From positions 1-50,385 of the forward strand of contig JAAYYB010000359.1 of the NCBI GenBank assembly GCA_012515615.1: a stretch of 50,385 nucleotides of DNA, written 5' to 3'. The stretch is from Fibrobacter sp. (GTDB lineage Bacteria; Fibrobacterota; Chitinivibrionia; Chitinivibrionales; Chitinispirillaceae). Both the position numbers and the translations under genes were made by a program. Positions within the stretch are counted from its first letter, which is position 1; every line of letters begins with the position of its first letter. Below, one piece after another: positions 1 to 7,651 of the stretch. The notes below the pieces were generated by a model. The model was not told the origin of the DNA, searched no databases, and worked only from the letters and a program-made list of their open reading frames with translations.

Positions 1-127
1 AGAATCTATGCGGAAAACTACCACCTGATCCGGCACCTTTAGTATACTTAAACCAATGCGTCGCTTCGCTCCGGATCAGGCTGCCGAATAGCGCCGGAAT
101 CGGGTGCTGAATAGACCGGAATACGCA
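1..127. mobile_element. Right end of an IS21-like insertion sequence (partial)
   Basis: The first 28 bases keep an in-frame tail reading ESMRKTTT then stop, which resembles the usual C-terminus of the IS21 helper ATPase IstB. After it come repeated GC-rich blocks (CCTGATCCGG at 24-33 and its inverse CCGGATCAGG at 71-80, then several CCGGAAT-type repeats), as expected for the multiple terminal repeats of IS21 ends. The proposed end is the CA at 126-127, since IS21 elements end in TG...CA. Beyond it a SYLF-domain gene reads on in the opposite direction, so the element interrupts that gene. The rest of the element lies outside the window. Family assignment rests on a short peptide and end structure only. 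Confidence 0.5.
2..28 (+). CDS. Extreme C-terminus of IstB-like transposition helper ATPase (partial)
   Basis: Eight codons (ESMRKTTT) and a TGA stop are visible; the rest is outside the window. IstB proteins commonly end in a GESMR(R/K)-type tail, and the location at the internal side of an IS21-like right end agrees. Too short for certainty. Confidence 0.35.
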   Translation, partial: ESMRKTTT

Positions 128-433
128 TTTCCCCCGTTTTTTGAAATTTTCGAATGACTTTTGATTGCCAAAAGTAAGTATTTGGGTGAAAGTCTGCCCG
201 CCTACCTGAACACCAACCGTTATCTGGCTCATGGTTGCAAAACCTACCGGTTTACCACCTTCAAAAACTTCACCCTGCCCATAAGCCCCTCCCAAAACGA
301 CTCCCGCTCTTCCTACAGAAGGAAAAACTGCATAACCGTATGCTTTTTGCAGCTTTTCTTTGATATCTTTATGTTTTTCCTGTAATCGAATGAATGCCGC
401 TGCGGTTTCTTCATGAATCGTAGCTTCAAGCAT
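128..433 (-). pseudogene. SYLF (Ysc84/DUF500) lipid-binding domain protein, truncated by an IS end
   Basis: Reading from an ATG at 433 on the minus strand, preceded by a GGGGG ribosome-binding stretch, the frame encodes MLEATIHEETAAAFIRLQEK..., then a run with AYGYAVFPSVGRAG, VVLGGAYGQGEVF and ITVGVQVGGQTFTQIL. These are the hallmark blocks of the SYLF domain, a beta-rich phosphoinositide/lipid-binding module. About 102 residues are recognisable, against some 180-200 in full proteins. After FENFK the frame enters the IS21-like terminal sequence and stays open to the window edge, giving unrelated residues. The C-terminal half is therefore missing here; it may lie beyond the insertion. A nonsense-free fusion product is possible but unlikely to fold. 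Confidence 0.7.
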
Positions 434-1118
434 GTCTACCCCCTCTTTCCTTGGTATTCTCTGGCCAATCAGCCCAGGTTAGTGTTGAGCACGGTATTCG
501 CGAATTCTAAACAAGCAATAGATATACCAGAAGGCCAAAAAGGTGGGAATCAGTCCAGCCGATTTGACTCACGGAAAATTGATTGAGAATGAAAGTGGTA
601 TGAAGAATGCAGTATAAAAGTAACGGCTTTTTTTATGATAAAAAGACCAGTCATTCGTGTTTGGCCATTTATTCATGCTTCTACCATTTCGGTCTGCAAA
701 TTGCATGAATAATTATTTATACAATAAAAACAGTTTCCTTTATACCTTAAACGATGGATTCAGGTATGGGGTTTATAAAAATAGTTATCGTCTTTTTATT
801 AGCTTCAGTTACATTAGTTGGGGTTTTATCAAGGGTCCTTAATTTCAAAAAAATCACTGGTAATATCATAAAGAAAACTCTGTGGTTTATTCTTTCAAAA
901 AGCATACAGAATGCTGTTGAATTGAACAAAATAAGACTGAGTTGCTATTGTAAAAAGCTTTGGAGAAAAATGTTTAAAAGCAAAGAAAGAACTGTCGCTT
1001 ATTGAACCTGTTCTTAATAGATAAAAATTAACAATTTATTATAAATAATGCTTTACATAAAAGAGTAATGCAAAGAAAAACTGGTTTGAAACTTTGCAGT
1101 GAGTGGTACATTCTCACC
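434..1118. other. AT-rich intergenic stretch, mostly featureless
   Basis: No convincing gene apart from one weak small ORF at 754-1005 (listed separately). The first 200 bases are the upstream region of the interrupted SYLF gene. The rest is AT-rich and has no clear hairpin or promoter that I can support. Confidence 0.4.
754..1005 (+). CDS. Possible small membrane protein (weak)
   Basis: An 83-residue frame starts MDSGMGFIKIVIVFLLASVTLVGVL, giving one likely membrane helix at about residues 7-25, followed by a Lys-rich cytoplasmic-type tail (KKITGNIIKK, KKLWRKMFKSKER). There is no good ribosome-binding site before 754, and only a poor one before the internal ATG at 766. I recognise no family. 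It may be a chance ORF in AT-rich DNA. Confidence 0.25.
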   Translation: MDSGMGFIKIVIVFLLASVTLVGVLSRVLNFKKITGNIIKKTLWFILSKSIQNAVELNKIRLSCYCKKLWRKMFKSKERTVAY

Positions 1119-1132
1119 AGGAGGATAATTTG
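1119..1132 (+). promoter_or_regulatory. Perfect Shine-Dalgarno that fixes a TTG start
   Basis: AGGAGG at 1119-1124 lies 5 nt before TTG at 1130. It is in frame with the upstream GTG at 1103, which has no such site, so TTG at 1130 is the better start for the repeat protein. Confidence 0.75.
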
Positions 1133-2449
1133 ATTTCTGATGATAACAAATCTCAACCTGGAGGACAATCATTAAGTAAAAAGGAATTGGAAATTCAAGA
1201 AAAACAGGCACAACCACAGCAGCAGGTACAGCAAACAAATCCTCCTCAACAAGCTCAGCAGTCTCAATTTGTTCCTCAGCAGCAGGAAGCGCAGAATATA
1301 AGTGAGCAGCCGGTTTCCCGTGAACATACCCGTCAGGTTGTCGCGGAAGCGGCAATGGAGAATCTTCCCGAAGATCAATACCCTGATGTCCTCCTTGATG
1401 TTCCTACGTTAAAAGTAGATGAAATAAAGATCGAAGTGGATGATCTTGAGGCGCAGGTAGCGGTGAGTGCTCAACTTGCCAACTTGTTAAAGTTAAATGT
1501 TGGTGCTCATGTAAAAATAGAAAGAGTGGAAATTGATATCCTGGGAGTAGAGGCGCAGGCAATTCTTAAGGTACGGTTAAAACAGGTTAATAACATTCTA
1601 TCACGCGCCCTTGAAACTCTCGATCGCAATCCGCAAATCCTTAACAATTTACTTAAGCCGGTAGGGGAAGCGGTTGGTGAAATTGGTAAAGGTGCAGGAA
1701 AAACTGTAGGAGAATTAGGTCCGGGATTAGGCAAAACAGTTGGCGAACTCGGTCCTGGCCTTAGTAAAGCAACAGGAGAGCTCGGTCAGGGATTGGGGAA
1801 GACAGTTGAAGAATTAGGTCCCGGGCTTGGTAAAGCAACAGGAGAAATAGGTGCCGGATTAGGTCAGGCCACCGGAGAGATAGGAAAAGGAGCGGGAAAA
1901 ACAGTAGGAGAATTAGGTCCCGGGCTTGGTAAAGCAACAGGAGAAATAGGTGCCGGATTAGGTCAGGCCACTGGAGAGATAGGAAAAGGAGCGGGAAAAA
2001 CAGTAGGAGAAATAGGCCCTGGTCTTGGTAAAGCGACAGGAGAAATAGGCTCTGAATTGGGCCAGGCCACTGGAGAGATAGGGAAAGGTGCAGGGAAAAC
2101 GGTAGGAGAATTAGGCCCTGGTCTTGGTAAAGCGACAGGAGAAATAGGCTCTGAATTGGGACAAGTCACTGGAGAGGTAGGAAAAGGAGCAGGTAAAACA
2201 GTCGGAGAATTGGGACCAGGTATAGGAAAAACTACCGGAGAACTTGGATCTGATTTGAGTGAGATTACTGGACAGTTTGGCAAAGGTACGGGAAATAACA
2301 GAGGCGAATCCGATTTAGATTTTGGAAGGACAGAGGGAGAACTGGGATCAGATATTGGTAAGTTAACAGGAGAAGTGGGAGCGTTTGCAGGGAAAAATTC
2401 AGATAAGTTATCAGAAGAAATTGCTGTTGATGGGCGGCGGAAAAAATAA
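1130..2449 (+). CDS. 11-residue-repeat protein with conserved N-terminal domain, function unknown
   Basis: 439 residues from the TTG start. Residues 1-65 are Gln/Pro-rich and low in complexity. Residues 75-182 form a compact conserved-looking domain (PDVLLDVPTLKVDEIKIEVDD, then VEAQAILKVRLKQV and LETLDRNPQIL) that I recall from uncharacterised proteins of Gram-positive and other bacteria. Residues 183-424 are 22 back-to-back 11-residue repeats of the type GE(I/L)G.G.GK.(T/V). No signal peptide or membrane helix is seen. An 11-residue period with alternating charge and small residues recalls group 3 LEA proteins and synuclein-like amphipathic helices, but Gly and Pro are far more frequent here, so a stress-protectant or membrane-surface role is only a guess. 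The SYLF gene upstream is also a lipid-binding type. Confidence 0.75.
   Translation: MISDDNKSQPGGQSLSKKELEIQEKQAQPQQQVQQTNPPQQAQQSQFVPQQQEAQNISEQPVSREHTRQVVAEAAMENLPEDQYPDVLLDVPTLKVDEIKIEVDDLEAQVAVSAQLANLLKLNVGAHVKIERVEIDILGVEAQAILKVRLKQVNNILSRALETLDRNPQILNNLLKPVGEAVGEIGKGAGKTVGELGPGLGKTVGELGPGLSKATGELGQGLGKTVEELGPGLGKATGEIGAGLGQATGEIGKGAGKTVGELGPGLGKATGEIGAGLGQATGEIGKGAGKTVGEIGPGLGKATGEIGSELGQATGEIGKGAGKTVGELGPGLGKATGEIGSELGQVTGEVGKGAGKTVGELGPGIGKTTGELGSDLSEITGQFGKGTGNNRGESDLDFGRTEGELGSDIGKLTGEVGAFAGKNSDKLSEEIAVDGRRKK
1676..2401 (+). repeat. 22 tandem 33-bp coding repeats
   Basis: Each 33-bp unit encodes one 11-residue repeat (for example GEIGKGAGKTV, GELGPGLGKAT, GEIGAGLGQAT). From about unit 4 on, the units alternate in a set of three, giving a 99-bp higher-order period repeated about five times. 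The DNA of neighbouring triplets is nearly identical, which points to recent duplication. The last four units are degenerate. Confidence 0.9.
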
Positions 2450-2613
2450 CGAAAAGAAAAAAACTATAAAATTGCGGATTTAACTACAAACCGGTAAACA
2501 TGGTTGAAAAAGGGGATACATACCTCAATAAAGTATCTGTTTTGTTAGTAAAGGTGAAAAAAATTTTGCACTAATAATTTTCTCATTTTCTTCAGGTAAA
2601 TAGATAATGTCTA

Positions 2614-2805
2614 TTAAGATTGCTGACGTTGGGATGATTGTTGGGCTTTGGCAATCTCCTCTTCAAGAACCTGTATTCCACCACTGATTCGTAGAAGGGT
2701 TACCTGGAGGTCGTTTTCTGTTTGGTGTAATTTATCAAGTTCTTTTTGTCCGGAAGTATATTGAGATTTAAGTTGCGACAGACGATCTTCAAGCGGGTTA
2801 CCCAT
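2614..2805 (-). CDS. Small coiled-coil protein, unknown function
   Basis: 63 residues from ATG at 2805, chosen because AAGGAG lies 6-7 nt upstream; the frame extends further up but without a ribosome-binding site. The sequence (MGNPLEDRLSQLKSQ..., then LRISGGIQVLEEEI) is charged and heptad-like for most of its length, ending in a Gln/Ser-rich tail. No signal peptide. It is monocistronic and convergent with the 11-mer repeat gene. I know of similar short coiled-coil proteins in phage and bacterial genomes but cannot name a function. Confidence 0.6.
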   Translation of the reverse strand: MGNPLEDRLSQLKSQYTSGQKELDKLHQTENDLQVTLLRISGGIQVLEEEIAKAQQSSQRQQS

Positions 2806-3175
2806 ATTAATCTCCTTATGTAAACAACTATTGTTAGTGAGGGCTCTAAGAGAAGAAAATGCATATATCATGCCATACTTATAGTAGATTATTTACCGCA
2901 AGGAGATAATTTCGATCAAAACAGCTTGCGATTTCTGGCTTCTTTTTCAGCGGCTTATTTAAACCTGAAAATCGCTGTTGGATGAGGCAAAAGATCGTAA
3001 TCTGTTGAGTCAGGCATCTTGATCTTATCACCTTGACGATAAGACCCGCGATGCCTTCAAACCTTGTCATCTCAACACATTACGGATTTTTAATCCCCTC
3101 AACTGCGGCTTTCAGGTTTATTGAAAACCGGCTTGAAAATTCCGGACACTCATTATCGCGGTCCACCCCTGAGAT
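2806..3175. other. Intergenic stretch with a two-part hairpin
   Basis: No convincing gene. A structured element lies at 3013-3055: outer arms GGCATC/GATGCC (3013-3018, 3050-3055) and inner arms TCTTATC/GATAAGA (3023-3029, 3038-3044). It is about 120 nt past the stop of the minus-strand lipoprotein gene and may be its transcription end or a processed RNA structure; it has no T-tract. Confidence 0.4.
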
Positions 3176-5194
3176 TTACTCCGCTGTCTTGCTTGTAGGA
3201 GCGCTCCTTGCGGAGATCGTTTCCCAGCTTAATTCAGCTGTTGAGGCGCCATCAGAGGCAATAGGAAGCTGGCCCGTTGAACCTGCAATAATGTTGAATT
3301 TATCATCGAATTTGATTTCATAATTAACCGGAACGGTATTATTCTTATCGGGTGCCGGGTCTGAAATCGGACTCTTTATGACAGCATCAGATCCTTGTAT
3401 ATCTAAAACAACAGGAACCTCTACGCTGGGATCAATCTTCAAACCTTGTTCGTCTACTATTTTAAAATTGAGACCAGGCTTATAAACTGAACAGCAGATA
3501 TACAGGTTCAGGTTTGTTTTGCTGGCAAGATCAACCGATCCCCACATGGCGAAGCGCTCTGTCATGCTGGATTGCATATAGGGGGAGGCAAGTGAACCAC
3601 TTGAATAATCATAAGTCATCTGGGGAGTGTACATCGTTGTAGCCAGATCGTATTCACAGGAAGAGCTTCTTGAGAGTCTCAGCTCTCTAATCCCTGTTTC
3701 AGGTGCCTCATCCGGTTTTTCTCTGTACCTGTGAACATCAGCCCTGAGGTGAAAGTTAATGCGAGCCTGGTTAAAAACCTGCTCTCCCATCTTTACGGTG
3801 TAAGTCATGACACCTTTCCATGATGTCAAAGGGACCGGATTGCTTTTGTGTTTATGTGTCTCCACCACTACATCACCGTAATCTTCAAGGCCAAGCTGAC
3901 ATCTGATTTCCGTATCAGACCAGCTCTTTATCGTCTTGCTGTTCTGGCCTATTGTTACCTTTGATGTGCTGTTCTTATCACCAAACATACCCTCGATAAT
4001 CAGTTCCTGTTTCTGGTCATCAGGAGTAACTTTCTTGATGGAAGGGGCAAGGAACTTCATATTATCACCAGTTCCGCTGAAGTAAACACAATTAGATTTA
4101 TTGGGTTTGGTCTGTGCTGTTATGCCTTTGCTTTTCATCACATCATAGGTTTCTGTAAAACTGAAGGGACGCTGGAGCGTTGTCTGGGGCTTATAGACAT
4201 TTGCCCCCAGTAATCTGTCAAAAAGGTAGTTGGCGCATTTCTGCACAGTTTCAGGTGTAGTCGGCCCTGTAAAGCCGGTAATGATTGTGCCGTTCTTGTT
4301 GTAAATTGCCTGGTGGAACTCGTTATGACCCTGACCGCTGTAGCAGCAGGCAAGAAAAGCCATTCCCTTCTGGGAAAAACTCCAGTATTTTTCTACAAAA
4401 AGACCGGTAATAGCATAATGCCACTTCTGCTCCCCTGCACTTCCCGACACAAGCGCTTCCCATCTGCTGTTTACAGATACCCTGTCCCAGGAGAAAAGAA
4501 TCGCCCGGTCGTGAATATCTTCAAAATACTTGCTACTCAGCTCATTCGTAGGTTCATCACTGGAGGACACACAGTAGGTCAGCTCCTGCATTACAGAACT
4601 TCTGGAGGGGATATGAGAGGAGCCGAAATTATTCCCGTGAGAATAAATCAGAACAACACTGGCATCGCTGACAGAAGCCAGCTTGTCAAGTGTTGCCATT
4701 GAGCGATCTATGGTGTAACCCCTGTTTTGTTTTGCGAATATCTTACTGATATCTCCTGTCCAGTCTTCAAATCCTTTGCCGTCAAGAGCTGCAAGAAGAT
4801 ATACTTTTTCACCTTCGGGGGAATTAGATGTTTCAAGGCTTTTAGGTAAGGCTTCTTCTGTTTCAATTATTGCCTGTGTATCTATTGATGATGGCGGTTT
4901 GGAAAACAGCGGCACTATGAAAAGCGGTCCGTCTTTATACATTTCCGATACTACCAGGGAATCATTGGCAAACAGCACATTCATTTTTTTCTCTTTTATT
5001 TTTTCGACTACTTCATTGGTTCTCAGAACAGAATCTGAACATAAACTCAGAAGTTCCCGGTCCATGTTACTGAGCTTTGCATGAATATTGGTTATCTGCT
5101 GCTCCTGGTCTTTTTGTAGTGACTGGGGATTTTTATCGCAGCCGGAAAACAGCATGAAGAGAAGAAGCACGCATGGAATGTAAAATGCTTTCAT
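3176..5194 (-). CDS. Lipoprotein with caspase/gingipain-like (clan CD) peptidase region and IPT/TIG domain
   Basis: 672 residues. A lipoprotein signal ends in LFSGC (Cys19). Residues 130-330 show the two hallmarks of clan CD cysteine peptidases: a hydrophobic strand followed by His-Gly (VVLIYSHGN, His186) and a second hydrophobic strand ending in Ala-Cys (GMAFLACCYSG, Cys283 or Cys284). The stretch NGTIITGFTGPTTPE follows, as a substrate-loop region might. Residues about 383-460 look like an IPT/TIG immunoglobulin fold (APSIKKVTP...TIGQNSKTIKSWSDTEI). The C-terminal 210 residues are unassigned beta-rich sequence. ATG follows GAGGTCACT. It is probably exported and lipid-anchored. The next gene upstream on the same strand is another lipoprotein 134 nt away. 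The peptidase call is by motif only; the fold could be inactive. Confidence 0.65.
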   Translation of the reverse strand: MKAFYIPCVLLLFMLFSGCDKNPQSLQKDQEQQITNIHAKLSNMDRELLSLCSDSVLRTNEVVEKIKEKKMNVLFANDSLVVSEMYKDGPLFIVPLFSKPPSSIDTQAIIETEEALPKSLETSNSPEGEKVYLLAALDGKGFEDWTGDISKIFAKQNRGYTIDRSMATLDKLASVSDASVVLIYSHGNNFGSSHIPSRSSVMQELTYCVSSSDEPTNELSSKYFEDIHDRAILFSWDRVSVNSRWEALVSGSAGEQKWHYAITGLFVEKYWSFSQKGMAFLACCYSGQGHNEFHQAIYNKNGTIITGFTGPTTPETVQKCANYLFDRLLGANVYKPQTTLQRPFSFTETYDVMKSKGITAQTKPNKSNCVYFSGTGDNMKFLAPSIKKVTPDDQKQELIIEGMFGDKNSTSKVTIGQNSKTIKSWSDTEIRCQLGLEDYGDVVVETHKHKSNPVPLTSWKGVMTYTVKMGEQVFNQARINFHLRADVHRYREKPDEAPETGIRELRLSRSSSCEYDLATTMYTPQMTYDYSSGSLASPYMQSSMTERFAMWGSVDLASKTNLNLYICCSVYKPGLNFKIVDEQGLKIDPSVEVPVVLDIQGSDAVIKSPISDPAPDKNNTVPVNYEIKFDDKFNIIAGSTGQLPIASDGASTAELSWETISARSAPTSKTAE

Positions 5195-5328
5195 AGTGAC
5201 CTCAGTGTGAAGTGTTGAGTTAACAAAAGATTTTCAGATTACCTGTAACGGATGGAATACAGCCAACTATCGCAGAGGCAATGGCTGGCTGAGGCGATTT
5301 GATAAATCCCCAAACGGGGAGGTCCTGT

Positions 5329-6231
5329 TTATTGACTCTTGCGTCTGCTTTCAGTTGCATTGTCCATAACTTTCCGTATACACTTTTTAAGAGCGTCGGG
5401 ATCATCCATAGATAATGCTGAACTTTTGGTAAGAACAGTTGCAGGGTCCCATGACAGAAGTGTCTTTTTAATTGACAACGGATCATTTTCAAAATCCGGG
5501 GTGGAGGGATATACCGAAAAACGGCCTTCAGAATCTCCCTCAATAATATCGCTTTCCAGATATCCTGTGCCGATTTTTTTAAAAGCATCCGGATAGGTCC
5601 AGTCATAAGATACACCTGAGCTGTTCTGGAAAATAAAAATACTGGATTGAACGTCTACGATTTCGGAACCATTATTCGTGAAATTCTGGTGCAGGTAGCC
5701 ACTGTTTTCATAAGGATTCCCGGAAAGTGCTACTGTTGATACTGGATCAAATGGCGTGAATTTGTCACCGGTAAATTCAAATTCTGTTTTGGCGATTTCT
5801 GATGGATTGAATGACAATTCTTCGATCAGTATGTAGTATGCAATCGGTTTATCCGGAGAAACAAAGGAGTTTTCGTAATATGATGAGGGCGGTTCTGAAA
5901 GGCAAACAGATGTTTCGTTTCTCAGGTAAGTAGAATCTTTATAAATAACCTTTCCGGCTTTATCTCGATAGGTGACATAAGCCTCAACATACTTCAAGGG
6001 TTCACTACCTGTATATTCAACTTCTGCAACCCCATTGAGGTAACGACTTGTCGCTCTTGTTCTGGCAATATCGAAAGAGACTATAACGAAATCAGATGTA
6101 ACCGCATTATTGATCGGACTTGATATCCCGCTCTTATCCTTCTTCTCTTCTGTACCATTACTTTTGTCACCACAACCTGAAAAAGTCAGGATTAATGCAA
6201 AAACTGAAATAAAAAAATAAAAGGAACGCAT
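5329..6231 (-). CDS. Lipoprotein with FxLYD-like domain, unknown function
   Basis: 300 residues. The signal peptide ends in a lipobox LTFSGC (Cys20), followed by a short charged linker. Residues about 45-110 (VIVSFDIARTRA..., AEVEYTGSEPLKYVEAYVTYRDKAGKVIY is split across this region) resemble FxLYD-type immunoglobulin-like modules found on bacterial surface lipoproteins. A second similar stretch follows near residues 165-215. No catalytic motif is visible. ATG is preceded by AAGGCGG. The gene lies 134 nt upstream of the caspase-like lipoprotein gene on the same strand, so the two are probably co-transcribed and may work together at the envelope. Confidence 0.6.
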   Translation of the reverse strand: MRSFYFFISVFALILTFSGCGDKSNGTEEKKDKSGISSPINNAVTSDFVIVSFDIARTRATSRYLNGVAEVEYTGSEPLKYVEAYVTYRDKAGKVIYKDSTYLRNETSVCLSEPPSSYYENSFVSPDKPIAYYILIEELSFNPSEIAKTEFEFTGDKFTPFDPVSTVALSGNPYENSGYLHQNFTNNGSEIVDVQSSIFIFQNSSGVSYDWTYPDAFKKIGTGYLESDIIEGDSEGRFSVYPSTPDFENDPLSIKKTLLSWDPATVLTKSSALSMDDPDALKKCIRKVMDNATESRRKSQ

Positions 6232-6762
6232 CTGAACCGCCTTTTTGTTTTTAAAAAATGCGTATACTGGTCGTTTTGTGTGGGATCAGCAATCAGTATT
6301 AGGTCGCGGATAATATAATTAACTTACTGCACCAGGAAATCAAAAATTCTGTTCACCTTTTATAAGACAGCAAGTAATACTGTAACTCTTTATATTACCG
6401 GGAAATCGGCAAGCTTTGAGTTTTTTCAGATCTGTACGGGCCGGATCACCAGAGCGTCTACTCGGGTATCCGGAGGTCAGACCTGATGACGGTTTTAAGC
6501 GAAAATCTCTCCACCATTTTGTATCCCGATGTGCAGGGTACGAAAATGGCAGCTGAAACAAATCTGCAATCGTGCCCCCTTTATTCAGGACTTTGAGGCG
6601 AATAACTCAGATCCCCGGTTGGTACAAGTATAAAATAATGTCAAAATGCTATCAGATATTAACACCAAAAAGTGTGTAATCAATTAAAATTCAATGAGAT
6701 AAAGATAAAAAACAAGTAAAAAAAGAAATCGAAATTGATGGTTTTCTTTAACAGATTCTGTG
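6232..6762. other. Intergenic region between divergent transcription units
   Basis: It holds the upstream regions of the two lipoprotein genes (minus) and of the TIGR02147 gene (plus). A 73-codon minus-strand ORF at 6340-6561 has no ribosome-binding site and no recognisable family. The stretch 6600-6740 is strongly AT-rich, as expected just upstream of a promoter. Confidence 0.4.
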
Positions 6763-6791
6763 TTGACATCGAAACCATTTGCCCTTATATT
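6763..6791 (+). promoter_or_regulatory. Sigma70-type promoter of the TIGR02147 gene
   Basis: TTGACA at 6763-6768, a 17-nt spacer, then TATATT at 6786-6791. Transcription would start near 6798, essentially at the GTG codon at 6798 and 9 nt before ATG 6807, with no Shine-Dalgarno between. The mRNA may therefore be leaderless. Confidence 0.7.
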
Positions 6792-6797
6792 ATAAAC

Positions 6798-7651
6798 GTG
6801 AAAACCATGGATTCTATTTATTCCTATCTCGATTACAGGCTTTTCATCAAAGACTGGTATGCGGCTCAGGCATCATCAGAAAAGCCTCTTTCATATCGTG
6901 CTATTGCTGCCAGTGTCGGCTTTAACTCACCTGCTCACATAACCATGGTCCTTAAAGGGAAGGCGAATTTGTCGGCTGAGCGGGTTACCAGATTTGCCAG
7001 ACTTCTTAAGTTGAAAAAAGGGAAAGAGCCTATTTTGAGTTACTAGTGAACTTTAACCAGGAAAAGAAAGCTACTTGTAAACAGGTTCTTCTGGACAGCC
7101 TCATTAACTTTAAAAAGGATAGTACGAATCTTCTGACAACTGACCAATATGAGTATTACCAGAAATGGTATTATGCGGTTATTCATGATATTCTTTCATT
7201 CTACAAGTTTTATGGTGATTACAGCCGGCTGGCACAATTAGTTGAGCCGTCAATTACTGCGCGTGAAGCACAGAAAGCGGTAAAGCTCCTTGAGAAACTC
7301 GGTTTTGTCAAGAGAAGATGTGATGGGGGGTATGATTGTCGTTTTTCCGGTATCAGTGCTTATGCTGAGGGACGTGAGCTTGTTTTGAGTTCCTATGCCG
7401 AAAAAATGATGGAAAGCGCAAAATATGCTCTGGGAAATTTATCCAGTGAAGAGCGGGTGATCTCATGGGCGGGTTTTTCTGTTTCCGGTGAGGTATTTCA
7501 AAAGATCAAGGAGGAAACCAGGGCGTTCCGGAAAAAGATCATCTCCATGGCTCAGAGTGATCAGAACCCCGACCGGGCATTCCACATGAATATCCAGATT
7601 TTTCCGGTCTCCAGACCTGATGTTCCGCAGGAAAGCAGGGGTGAAAAATGA
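6798..7651 (+). pseudogene. TIGR02147-family regulator, frameshifted
   Basis: Two overlapping frames together make one protein of the usual family length, about 280 residues. The first (GTG 6798 or ATG 6807) encodes the N-terminal block with MDSIYSYLDYRLFIKDWY and a helix-turn-helix-like stretch SYRAIAASVGFNSPAHITMVLKGKANLS. It ends at a stop at 7044-7046. Reading minus one from the A6G3 run at 7014-7022 gives ...KRERAYFELLVNFNQEKK, exactly the expected continuation, which then runs to 7651. This family is typical of Fibrobacter and looks like a DNA-binding regulator. The shift is either a real mutation, an assembly error at the homopolymer, or recoding. The 3' part overlaps the following lipoprotein start by 4 nt. 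Confidence 0.8.

Noticed and set aside
1963-2283. 106-codon minus-strand ORF rich in Pro and Ser
   Set aside because: It is the shadow of the 11-residue repeats on the opposite strand.
2879-3070. 63-codon minus-strand ORF (MTRFEGIAGLIVKVIR...)
   Set aside because: No ribosome-binding site, no recognisable domain, and it spans a structured hairpin; likely chance.
5220-5615. 131-codon minus-strand ORF
   Set aside because: It overlaps the end of the FxLYD-like lipoprotein in another frame and has no start signal.
6340-6561. 73-codon minus-strand ORF
   Set aside because: Odd composition, no start signal, no family; could be the relic of something but cannot be supported.
7014-7022. Programmed minus-one frameshift in the TIGR02147 gene
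   Set aside because: The A6G run is not in the register of a classic X XXY YYZ heptamer and no clear stimulatory hairpin follows; mutation or sequence error is the simpler view, though not excluded.
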